Source: Pseudomonadota bacterium (GTDB taxonomy: Bacteria > Pseudomonadota > Gammaproteobacteria > Xanthomonadales > Xanthomonadaceae). From it: a stretch of DNA of 8,892 nucleotides. Positions within the stretch are counted from its first letter, which is position 1; every line of letters starts with the position of its first letter. The position numbers and the translations under genes were made by a program. The notes under the pieces are model-generated. The model ran no database searches. It had not been told where the DNA came from and saw only the letters and a program-made list of their open reading frames with translations. The stretch covers positions 1-8,892 of the forward strand of contig JAHWKC010000080.1 in the NCBI GenBank assembly GCA_019348095.1, in the 5' to 3' direction. This document shows positions 1 to 5,844 of the stretch, one piece after another.

Positions 1-26
1 GTAGACACTGACGACAAAGCTGTCAA
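1..26 (-). promoter_or_regulatory. Outward-facing promoter at left edge (partial)
   Basis: Read on the minus strand, a perfect TTGACA -35 box lies at 26-21. After a 17-base spacer it is followed by TAC at 3-1, the first half of a possible -10 box whose remainder is outside the window. It would drive a gene to the left, divergent from the TetR-like start at 77. A divergent neighbour is a common arrangement for TetR genes. Only half the -10 box is visible, so this is tentative. Confidence 0.4.
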
Positions 27-51
27 CGACAACAATGCTGCTGGCGTCTAC
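1..51. promoter_or_regulatory. Candidate TetR operator region
   Basis: GTAGAC at 1-6 and GTCTAC at 46-51 are perfect inverted copies. Between them lie the direct repeat ACGACAA (11-17 and 26-32) and the small inverted repeat GACA/TGTC (13-16, 21-24). The area overlaps the outward promoter and precedes the TetR-like start, so it is a reasonable place for a repressor site. The arms are far apart and the left one may belong to a palindrome continuing outside the window. Function is inferred from position only. Confidence 0.25.
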
Positions 52-76
52 TTGGCGCGGTAGCCTTGACGCCGCG

Positions 77-1363
77 ATGGCCACCGCTGCGCGCCCGTAC
101 CACCACGGCAACCTGCGCTCCGCGCTCATGGAGGCGGCCGAGCGCGCCCTCGAACGCGGGGGCGTGCAGGCGCTTTCGCTGCGCGAGCTCGCCCGCGAGA
201 TCGGCGTCAGCCATGCCGCCCCCCGTCGGCACTTCCCCGACCGCCAGGCGCTGCTCGACGCGAGCGTCCACCACGAGGCGCTCAAGGAGGTGCCGGAGGG
301 CATGCGCCGCGGCCGGCCCGACCTGCGGCTGTTGGTCACCACGATCACCCCGACCGGTTCCGAACGCGCGCGCGCGCTGTGGCCCGATGATGTCGAGCAC
401 GTCTACCTGCCCTACGACCTGCCCGGCGCGGTCGGCCGCTTCCTCGACCATTTCCGCCCGCACGCGGCGCTGATCATGGAGACCGAACTGTGGCCGAACC
501 TGCTGTTCGGCTGCCGCGCGCGCGGGATACCGGCCTACATCCTCAACGCCCGGCTCTCGGAACGCTCCCTGCGCGGCTATCGCATTTTGGCGCCGCTGGT
601 CGGGCGCGCGCTGCGCACGGTGCACACCGTGGCGGCGCAGTCGATGGCCGACGCGATGCGCTTCGTGCGGCTGGGCGCACGCGCCGAGCAGGTGCTGGAG
701 GTCGGAAATCTCAAGTTCGATGTGCTGGTGCCGGAGGCGCTGGATGACTTCGCCGGGCAGTGCCGGGCCCGATGCCGCGGCCGGCCGGTGTGGATCGCCG
801 CGAGCACCCATGAGGACGAGGAGGCGGCGGTCATCGCGATCCACCGGCGCCTGCGCGCGCGACACCCGGATCTGCTGCTGCTGTGGGCGCCGCGTCACCC
901 GGAGCGTTTCCGCAGCGTCGCCGAGCACTCGCGCATGGCCGGGTGGCAGGTCTCGACCCGATCGCGTGCGCGCTGGCCGCAGGAGCATGACGGGGTGTTC
1001 GTGATCGACACCCTGGGCGAGCTGATGAACTTCTACGCTTGCGCCGATGTCGCGTTCGTCGGCGGCAGCCTGCAGCCGGTCGGCGGACACAACCTGCTGG
1101 AGCCGGCCGCGACCGGCGCCGCCACGGTGACCGGCCCGCACCTGCACAACTTCGCCGAGATCTCCCGGCGGTTGCAGCAGGCCGGAGCATTGCGGATCGG
1201 GCCCGACGAGGCCGCGGTCGCGGCCGAGCTGGAGGCGCTGCTGGCCGATCCCGCTGCACGCCAGGCGATGGCGGACGCCGGCCGCGCACTGGTGGAGACC
1301 GGCCGCGGCGCGCTGGCGCGGACGATGGTGCTGCTGCAGCCGGCGTTGCCGCCGGTGCGATGA
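77..1363 (+). CDS. Chimeric ORF: TetR helix-turn-helix fused in frame to WaaA (Kdo transferase) core
   Basis: The reading frame gives a 428-residue protein. Residues 6-62 are a TetR-type DNA-binding domain: YHHGNLR at 8-14, then LSLRELAREIGVSHAAP and HFPDRQALLDA. From about residue 80 it is WaaA/KdtA, the glycosyltransferase that adds Kdo to lipid A at the inner membrane. Visible WaaA marks are VTTITPTGSER (87-97), METELWPN (134-141), STHE (243-246), VGGS (328-331) and GGHNLLEP (336-343), running to a normal C-terminus. The usual first ~70 WaaA residues, with the membrane anchor and the SVGE loop, are absent, as is the TetR ligand domain. ATG 77 is chosen because the TetR homology begins there; ATG 35 is in frame but adds 14 residues unlike the family. 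Neither start has a clear Shine-Dalgarno. An internal ATG at 302 follows AAGGAGG (284-290) and GGAGGG. A WaaA activity is doubtful. The fusion may be a genuine deletion or an assembly join. Confidence 0.8.
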   Translation: MATAARPYHHGNLRSALMEAAERALERGGVQALSLRELAREIGVSHAAPRRHFPDRQALLDASVHHEALKEVPEGMRRGRPDLRLLVTTITPTGSERARALWPDDVEHVYLPYDLPGAVGRFLDHFRPHAALIMETELWPNLLFGCRARGIPAYILNARLSERSLRGYRILAPLVGRALRTVHTVAAQSMADAMRFVRLGARAEQVLEVGNLKFDVLVPEALDDFAGQCRARCRGRPVWIAASTHEDEEAAVIAIHRRLRARHPDLLLLWAPRHPERFRSVAEHSRMAGWQVSTRSRARWPQEHDGVFVIDTLGELMNFYACADVAFVGGSLQPVGGHNLLEPAATGAATVTGPHLHNFAEISRRLQQAGALRIGPDEAAVAAELEALLADPAARQAMADAGRALVETGRGALARTMVLLQPALPPVR

Positions 1364-1377
1364 GGCCGCTGCGGCCT
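1363..1377. terminator. Hairpin shared by the convergent waaA-like and tolC ends
   Basis: AGGCCG (1363-1368) and CGGCCT (1372-1377) form a 6-bp stem with a CTG loop. It covers the last base of the waaA-like stop codon and the first-read bases of the tolC stop on the other strand. No T-run follows on either strand, so it is not a classical intrinsic terminator. It could still slow convergent transcription. Confidence 0.3.
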
Positions 1378-2773
1378 AGTTGCTGCCCGGGTCCAGTTGC
1401 GCTTCGGCATCGGCGGTCAGCAGGCGGTTGATCTCCTGCACGTCCTGGATGTCGAGGGTGCCGGCGGCCTGCTCGAGCAGCAGCCGGTTCTGCAGGTAGT
1501 TGTAGCGCGCCAGCGCGTACGCCTGTTGCGCGGTGAACAGGTTCTGCTGGTTGATCAGCACGTCCAGCACGGTGCGGGTGCCGACCTCCAGGCCCACCTG
1601 CGAGGCGTCGTAGGCGCTGCGTGCGGAGAACAGCGCCAGCCGGCGCGCTTCGATCTCGCTGATGCCGGCGACCAGCGCCTGGTAGGCGTTGCGGGTGTTG
1701 CGCTCCAGCGCGCGCTTCTGCTGCTCGAGCTCATCGCTGGCGATGTCGCGTTGGGCGATCGCCTGGCGCACGCCGGACTGCACCGCGCCGCCGGAGAAGA
1801 TCGGCACCGACAGCGTGATGCCGATGCTGCGCGCCTGGCTGTCGTTCTGGAAATCGGTGACCTCATTGGCGATGTTGTTGGAGGAGGAACCCTCGGTGTT
1901 GGTATCGCCGTAGCTGCCGCCGAAATACAGCGTCGGCCAGTGCCCTGCGCGCGCGGTCTGGACATTGGCCGCAGTTGCGCGCACCTGGAACTCCTTGGCA
2001 CGCAGCGCCGGGTTGTTGTCGAACGCGGTCTGGACCCAGCTGTCGGCCCCTTCCGATTCGGGCAAGGCCGGCTGGAAGTCCTCGGGCAACGCGCGCAGGT
2101 TGCGAACCGGTTGGCCGGTGATCTCGGCCAGTGCCTGGTAGGCGTCCTCCAGCGCGTTCTCGGCCAGGATCGTCTGGGCCCGCGCACTGTCAAAGGTGGC
2201 GCGGGCCTCGTGCACGTCGGTGATCGGCGCCAGGCCGACCTCCAGCCGCTTGGAGGCAAAGTCGAACTGCTTCTGCAACGCCGTTTCGGCAGCCTGCGCC
2301 GCGGCGAGGGTTTCGATCGCCACCAGCACATTGAAGTAGGCAGCGGAGGTCCGGGTGACCAGCGAATCGCTTGCCGACTCCAGCTGGAAATCGCCGGCCT
2401 GGCTCAGCGCGCGCTGGCTCTTGAGCCGGGTGAAGTTGGCGCGGTCGTAGATCATCTGCTCCAGGCGCAGCCCGGCCTGTCGCGTGGTGGTTTCGTTGGT
2501 GCCGTTGTTGGGGATCAACGTGCTGCCGAACGCCTGGGTGCCCTCGCTGTCGGAGCGGCTGCGCGTCAGCGATGCGCTGCCGCCGAGCTGCGGCAGCAGG
2601 GCGGCGCGCGCCTGCACCGCACCCTCGCGGATCGCCAGCCGGTTGGCCTCGGCGGCCGACAGTTGGGGATCGCCGGCGCGCGCCATCTCGTAGGTCCGCA
2701 ACAGGTCGGCGGCCGAAGCCGTGGCGGGCAGCAGGACGAAAGCGAGGGCAAGTGCGAGTGGGCGGCGGATCAT
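1376..2773 (-). CDS. tolC: TolC-family outer membrane efflux channel
   Basis: This is a 465-residue outer membrane factor, the exit duct of tripartite efflux pumps. A signal peptide is clear: basic MIRR, a hydrophobic stretch, then ATASA before AADLLRTYE, with cleavage near residue 21-22. The mature part shows the two-fold TolC repeat: DPQLSAAEANRLAIREG opens the first half and DNNPALRAKEFQVRATAANV the second. Each half is followed by a beta segment (PQLGGSASL; PTLYFGGSYGD) and long alanine/glutamine-rich helices. VPIFSGGAVQSGVRQA and GTRTVLDVLINQQNLFTAQQAY are typical near the C-terminal half. The start is supported by AAGGAA at 2785-2780, six bases before ATG. It lies downstream of pcm on the same strand and opposite the RND genes, as in the S. 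maltophilia tolCSm cluster, where TolCSm serves SmeOP. No good promoter is seen just upstream, so read-through from pcm is likely. Confidence 0.95.
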   Translation of the reverse strand: MIRRPLALALAFVLLPATASAADLLRTYEMARAGDPQLSAAEANRLAIREGAVQARAALLPQLGGSASLTRSRSDSEGTQAFGSTLIPNNGTNETTTRQAGLRLEQMIYDRANFTRLKSQRALSQAGDFQLESASDSLVTRTSAAYFNVLVAIETLAAAQAAETALQKQFDFASKRLEVGLAPITDVHEARATFDSARAQTILAENALEDAYQALAEITGQPVRNLRALPEDFQPALPESEGADSWVQTAFDNNPALRAKEFQVRATAANVQTARAGHWPTLYFGGSYGDTNTEGSSSNNIANEVTDFQNDSQARSIGITLSVPIFSGGAVQSGVRQAIAQRDIASDELEQQKRALERNTRNAYQALVAGISEIEARRLALFSARSAYDASQVGLEVGTRTVLDVLINQQNLFTAQQAYALARYNYLQNRLLLEQAAGTLDIQDVQEINRLLTADAEAQLDPGSN

Positions 2774-2801
2774 GCGGGGTTCCTTGGTCCTTTATTGGAA
2801 G
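2774..2801 (-). promoter_or_regulatory. tolC ribosome binding site and short leader
   Basis: On the minus strand, AAGGAA (2785-2780) lies six bases from the tolC ATG, a good Shine-Dalgarno. An A+T-richer patch, CCAATAAAGG, lies just upstream, but no -35 box pairs with it. The leader is therefore more likely part of a pcm-tolC transcript. Confidence 0.5.
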
Positions 2802-2989
2802 GTCCGCACATGGATGTGCGGGGTGTTGCGAGGGACTCGCATCAATGAGCAGTCCGCACATGGACGTACGGGATTTTGCGAGGGACCCGCATCAGTGAAA
2901 GGTCCGCACATGGATGTGCGCGGTGTTGCCAGGGGCCCGCATCAACGGCAGTCCGCATGTGGAACTGCGGCAATTGCGAGGCACTGGCA
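2802..2989. repeat. Tandem array of four ~50-bp palindromic units
   Basis: Units begin with GTCCGCA at 2802, 2852, 2902 and 2951, giving periods of 50, 50 and 49 bases; the fourth is degenerate and ends just before the pcm stop. Each unit carries two hairpins. In unit 1 these are CCGCACA-TGGA-TGTGCGG (2804-2821) and TGCGAG-GGA-CTCGCA (2827-2841), both perfect. Unit 3 keeps a 6-bp first stem (CGCACA/TGTGCG) and unit 4 a 5-bp one (CCGCA/TGCGG); unit 2 is imperfect. The array fills the gap between pcm and tolC and would be transcribed in a pcm-tolC mRNA. It resembles REP-like intergenic repeats of gammaproteobacteria. There are no unique spacers, so it is not CRISPR. Open frames through it have no gene-like character. 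Confidence 0.85.
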
Positions 2990-3661
2990 TCACAACTCGA
3001 ATGCCGGCACGGGCGCGGCGCCGGCGAGATAGGGCAGGTCGGTTTCGAACAACGACTCGATGCGCCGCTCGTTGACGTCCGCCGTGCCGGAGGCGCTTCG
3101 CACCAGCACCGCTTCCATCGCCGGCGCCCGGCCACGGATCACGAACATGCGGCCATGCGGCTGCAGCCACTGCAGGAACTGCGAAGGGATGACATCGACG
3201 GCGCCGGTCACGCAGATCGCGTTGAAGCGGCGCTGGGTCTGCCACGTGAAAGCATCGGCCTGCTCGACGTGGACGTTGCCCAGGTCCAGCGCGGCCAGGC
3301 GGGCGCGGGCGCCGTCGGCCAGGTCGGCATGTTGTTCCAGGGTGACCACTGCGCGTGCCAGCCGCGCCAGGCACGCGGTCAGGAACCCGCTGCCGGTGCC
3401 GATCTCCAGCACGTCGTCGCTCGGTTCCAGCGCGAGCGCCTGCAGCGTGCGGCCCGCGACCACCGGCTTCATCATGAACTCGCCATGGCCCAGCGGCAGC
3501 GGGAGGTCGGCATAGGCCAGGGTGCGGTGGGCGGCCGGCACGAACTCCTCGCGCGGCAACGATCCAAGTACCTCCAGAACGCGCGGATCGAGCACGTCCC
3601 ACGGCCGAATCTGCTGTTCGACCATCAGTTCTCGGGCCTTGGGGTAATCCATGATGCTCAT
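2990..3661 (-). CDS. pcm: Pcm-like protein-L-isoaspartate methyltransferase family protein
   Basis: This 223-residue class I SAM-dependent methyltransferase belongs to the PIMT family, which repairs isoaspartyl residues by methylating them. MVEQQIRPWDV is at 13-23 and the SAM-binding motif VLEIGTGSG at 84-92. LEQHADLADGAR follows at 108-119 and VTGAVDVIPSQFLQWL at 151-166, the counterpart of the AAPxxIPxxLxxQL region. Length suits the family. The substrate motif is altered: canonical PIMT has GQTISQP after GxG, while here residues 58-66 read GHGEFMMKP. True isoaspartate repair is therefore uncertain. ATG 3661 is used; ATG at residue 4 (3652) is possible, and neither has a strong Shine-Dalgarno. 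The gene precedes tolC on the same strand, as pcm does in the S. maltophilia cluster, and the role of that linkage to efflux is not evident from sequence. Confidence 0.88.
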   Translation of the reverse strand: MSIMDYPKARELMVEQQIRPWDVLDPRVLEVLGSLPREEFVPAAHRTLAYADLPLPLGHGEFMMKPVVAGRTLQALALEPSDDVLEIGTGSGFLTACLARLARAVVTLEQHADLADGARARLAALDLGNVHVEQADAFTWQTQRRFNAICVTGAVDVIPSQFLQWLQPHGRMFVIRGRAPAMEAVLVRSASGTADVNERRIESLFETDLPYLAGAAPVPAFEL

Positions 3662-3678
3662 CGGGGTCTCGGCTTGGC

Positions 3679-3698
3679 GCGGGAAACCCGCAATTCTA
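3679..3698 (-). promoter_or_regulatory. Possible pcm-tolC promoter -10 box and leader hairpin
   Basis: On the minus strand TAGAAT (3698-3693) matches five of six bases of a -10 box and would start a leader of about 25 bases before the pcm ATG. No -35 box with normal spacing is seen; the upstream DNA is C-rich. GCGGG-AAA-CCCGC (3679-3691) forms a 5-bp hairpin that would fall at the very start of that leader. Weak call. Confidence 0.3.
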
Positions 3699-3791
3699 AA
3701 GCGTCCGGCGGGGCGGGGCGGCTGCGTGGAGCAGGAGCGGGGCCGTGGATAGAATCAGCCACGCCGGCGCCGGGGCTGAGTGCCGGAAGTC

Positions 3792-3812
3792 ACCGGGACT
3801 CCCGGTACCGGG
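3792..3812. repeat. Overlapping palindromes between the TetR gene and pcm
   Basis: ACCGGGA-C-TCCCGGT (3792-3806) is a perfect inverted repeat around one base, and CCCGGTACCGGG (3801-3812) is a perfect 12-bp palindrome sharing its right arm. Only one of the two can fold at a time. They lie about 60 bases after the TetR stop (minus strand) and before pcm, so they may act in ending the TetR transcript or as protein-binding sites. No T-run follows. Confidence 0.4.
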
Positions 3813-3832
3813 CCGCGCTTATCGTGCCGCTG

Positions 3833-3847
3833 GAGAACCGGTCGATA
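3833..3847. promoter_or_regulatory. Candidate second operator for the TetR repressor, upstream of pcm
   Basis: On the plus strand AACCGGTCGATA resembles AATCGGTTCGATA in the adaptor-regulator intergenic region, with one mismatch and one gap. SmeRo of S. maltophilia is reported to repress both smeOP and the tolC operon, so a common motif would be expected. It lies about 170 bases before the pcm ATG, rather far for simple repression. Inference only. Confidence 0.25.
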
Positions 3848-3868
3848 CGGCCCCGCGCCCGCGCGCCG

Positions 3869-4582
3869 TCAATCTGGCCGGCCTGCCCTGCCGCGAGTGC
3901 CGTAGGCACGTAGAAACAGGTCAACCGATGCAACCAGGTGCGCGCGGACCTCGTCGGCGGCGAACGCGCCGCAGCAGCCGAACACCATCTGCGCATGCGG
4001 CTCGCCCTTGAGCAGGGTGAAGAACTGTGCCGAGGCGCGGGCGACATCGGGCACGTCCAGTTCGCCGATCGCGATCCGGCGTCGCAGCAGCGCGGCGAAC
4101 TCGTCCTGCACCCGTTGCGGGCCGGCCTCCCAGAACATCTTCGGCAGGGTCGAGTCGGCCAGCTGCGGCGTGCACAGGATGCGGTGCCCGGCAATGGCTT
4201 CGGGCTTGCTGATCATCGCGTAGAACGCTTCGGCGATCGCCAGCAGCCGCTCGCGCAGCGGCAGCCCCGGTTCGGATTGGAACAGCGTGCTCGGCAGTTG
4301 CTGCTCGCAATAGGCGCGCACAGCTGCGGCGAACAGGGTCTCCTTGTCGCCGAAGTGGCTGTAGACCGTGAGCTTGGACACGCCGGCCTCGGCGGCAATC
4401 TGGTCCATGCTGGCGCCGCCGAAACCGTACTGGGTGAACATGCCCTTGGCCGCCTCCAGGATCGCGGCGCGCTTGGCCAGGTCCTTGGGCCGGCCCGGGC
4501 CGGCCGTTTTTGGATAGGTGGCCCGGCCCGGGCCGTCCAACTGGGCGGCGCTGGTCTTGTCACGTTTGCGGTCGGCGGACAT
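3869..4582 (-). CDS. TetR/AcrR-family repressor of the RND efflux genes (SmeRo-like)
   Basis: A 237-residue TetR-family regulator. A basic, probably flexible N-terminus of about 30 residues leads into GRPKDLAKRAAILEAAKGMF. The helix-turn-helix follows: ASMDQIAAEAGVSK (57-70) and LTVYSHFGDKETLFAAAV (71-88), with the usual tyrosine and HF. The rest is an all-helical ligand/dimer domain of the AefR-like type, containing GHRILCTPQLADSTLP (132-147) and a Cys-Cys pair at 203-204. The gene is divergent from the adaptor gene with a 76-base gap, the standard layout for a local efflux repressor, and its place matches smeRo in S. maltophilia. It would bind the shared intergenic region and be released by a pump substrate. 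There is no Shine-Dalgarno before ATG 4582; a -10-like TACTAT at 4594-4589 suggests a leaderless transcript. Confidence 0.92.
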   Translation of the reverse strand: MSADRKRDKTSAAQLDGPGRATYPKTAGPGRPKDLAKRAAILEAAKGMFTQYGFGGASMDQIAAEAGVSKLTVYSHFGDKETLFAAAVRAYCEQQLPSTLFQSEPGLPLRERLLAIAEAFYAMISKPEAIAGHRILCTPQLADSTLPKMFWEAGPQRVQDEFAALLRRRIAIGELDVPDVARASAQFFTLLKGEPHAQMVFGCCGAFAADEVRAHLVASVDLFLRAYGTRGRAGRPD

Positions 4583-4588
4583 GAATCA

Positions 4589-4621
4589 ATAGTAGACTAA
4601 TCGGTTCGATATTTTTACAGT
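4589..4621. promoter_or_regulatory. Divergent promoters and candidate operator, regulator/adaptor
   Basis: On the plus strand TAGACT (4593-4598), a 17-base spacer and TACAGT (4616-4621) form a fair sigma-70 promoter for the adaptor gene, each box matching four of six. On the minus strand TACTAT (4594-4589) could be the -10 box of the TetR gene, starting RNA at or next to its ATG; its -35 is poor. The odd palindrome ATCG-GTT-CGAT (4600-4610) lies inside the plus-strand spacer, where a bound repressor would block RNA polymerase. The region is A+T-rich compared with its surroundings. Confidence 0.5.
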
Positions 4622-4644
4622 ACCCAAAGGTCCATTAATTCACC

Positions 4645-4650
4645 GTGAGG
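4645..4650 (+). promoter_or_regulatory. Ribosome binding site of the adaptor gene
   Basis: GTGAGG lies eight bases before ATG 4659 and supports that start, from which a complete lipoprotein signal is read. Confidence 0.6.
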
Positions 4651-4658
4651 CGTTCCCG

Positions 4659-5801
4659 ATGCGCAGCGCGCAGTTCCCCGGCGTAGCCGCCGCCAGCTCG
4701 GCATGGCTGGTGCTGGCGTCGATCGCACTGTCGCTGGCCGGATGCGCAGGCGACGATCCCGCCGGCACCGCGGTGCGCGCGGTGCTGGTGGCCCAGCCGG
4801 CCACCGCCGAAACCAGCGGCTCGTCGTTCGCCGGCGACGTGCGGGCACGCCAGGAAAGCCCGTTGTCATTCCGGGTCGGCGGCAACCTGGTCGAGCGCCG
4901 GGTCGATGTCGGCGACCGGGTCGATGCCGGCGATCTGCTGGCGGTGCTTGAAGCCGGCGATTTCCAGGCCCGGGTTCGCGGCTCGCAGGCACAGCTGGCC
5001 GCAGCCGAGGCGGAACTGGCCCGCGCCCGCGCCGACCAGGCCCGTTTTGGCCAGCTCGCCGAGGAGCAGCTGGTGAGCCGTTCGACGCTCGATGCGCAGG
5101 ACGCCGCGGCCGCCGCGGCGCAAGGCCAGGTCGATGCGGCACGCGCGAACCTGCGGGTCGCGCGCAACCAGACCGACTACACCCAGCTGCGGGCGCCGGC
5201 CGACGGCGTAATCGCCGCGCGCAGCGCCGAGGCCGGGCAGGTGGTTGCGGCCGGGCAGACGGTATTCACCCTGGCCGCCGAGGGCGCACGCGAAGTCGCG
5301 TTCGCGGTGCCCGAAGGCGCGGTCGGGCGCATCGCCCCGGGCCAGGCGGTGCAGGTCGAACTCTGGGCGCAGGACGGGCGGCGTTGGCCGGGCCAGGTGC
5401 GCGAGGTCGCGCCGGCCGCGGATCCGGCGTCGCGCACCTATGCCGCACGCGCGGCCGTGGACGCGCCAGCCGGCGCGCTGCAACTGGGCCAGAGCGCGCG
5501 GGTGTTCCTGGAGGGCGATGGCGGCGCCGCGCTCGCCGTGCCGCTGGCGGCACTGCAACGGCAGGCCGACGGGCGGGGCGCAGCGGTTTTCGTGGTCGAT
5601 CCGGAGACCTCGACGCTGCGCCTGCAGCCGGTCGAAGTCGGTCCCTATCGCGAGGACCGCGTGCCGGTGACCGGCGGCCTGAGCGCGGACGCCTGGGTGG
5701 TCGCCGCGGGCGGGCACCTGTTGCGCGAGGGCCAGAAGGTGATCGCGGTGGACCGTGACAACCGGCCCCTAAAACCGATAACCATTACCGCGCGCGACTG
5801 A
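4659..5801 (+). CDS. RND efflux periplasmic adaptor (membrane fusion) lipoprotein, SmeO-like
   Basis: A 380-residue HlyD/AcrA-type adaptor that bridges the inner membrane pump and TolC. The N-terminus is a lipoprotein signal: a hydrophobic stretch ending LSLAGC, with the lipidated cysteine at 29. Domains in order: first lipoyl half (69-101, FRVGGNLVERRVDVGDRVDAG), alanine-rich coiled-coil hairpin (about 102-172), second lipoyl half (175-206, LRAPADGVIAARSAEAGQVV), beta-barrel (about 210-288, with DPASRTYAARA at 255-265) and membrane-proximal domain (about 290-380). Length fits the family. It heads an operon with the pump gene, 164 bases downstream, and is divergent from the TetR repressor, which would control it. 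The residue after the lipid cysteine is alanine, not the aspartate that retains lipoproteins in the inner membrane in E. coli, though adaptors do not all obey that rule. Confidence 0.94.
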   Translation: MRSAQFPGVAAASSAWLVLASIALSLAGCAGDDPAGTAVRAVLVAQPATAETSGSSFAGDVRARQESPLSFRVGGNLVERRVDVGDRVDAGDLLAVLEAGDFQARVRGSQAQLAAAEAELARARADQARFGQLAEEQLVSRSTLDAQDAAAAAAQGQVDAARANLRVARNQTDYTQLRAPADGVIAARSAEAGQVVAAGQTVFTLAAEGAREVAFAVPEGAVGRIAPGQAVQVELWAQDGRRWPGQVREVAPAADPASRTYAARAAVDAPAGALQLGQSARVFLEGDGGAALAVPLAALQRQADGRGAAVFVVDPETSTLRLQPVEVGPYREDRVPVTGGLSADAWVVAAGGHLLREGQKVIAVDRDNRPLKPITITARD

Positions 5802-5808
5802 ATTGCCA

Positions 5809-5822
5809 TCGATGCCCATCGA
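5809..5822. repeat. Small palindrome after the adaptor stop
   Basis: TCGATG-CC-CATCGA is a perfect inverted repeat eight bases after the adaptor stop codon. The two-base centre is too tight for full pairing as RNA, and no T-run follows. Its role is unknown. Confidence 0.3.
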
Positions 5823-5844
5823 AGCGACTCCCGCCCGGCACCTT

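Noticed and set aside
23..1147. A 374-codon minus-strand frame opposite the TetR-WaaA gene
   Set aside because: It has no recognisable domain, while the plus strand shows conserved WaaA motifs throughout.
1397..2848. A 483-codon open frame on the plus strand opposite tolC
   Set aside because: It is antisense to an unmistakable TolC, has low-complexity Gly/Arg/Gln composition and runs on into the repeat array.
2802..2989. CRISPR array
   Set aside because: The units are back-to-back 50-bp repeats containing hairpins. There are no unique spacers and no cas genes.
2721..3032. Small peptides encoded by the repeated PHMDVRG-like frames across the array
   Set aside because: The repetition comes from the DNA repeat, the frame shifts between units, and there is no ribosome site.
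3745..4011. Plus-strand frame over the TetR-pcm gap
   Set aside because: It runs into the antisense of the TetR gene, has no Shine-Dalgarno and is Arg/Pro-rich.
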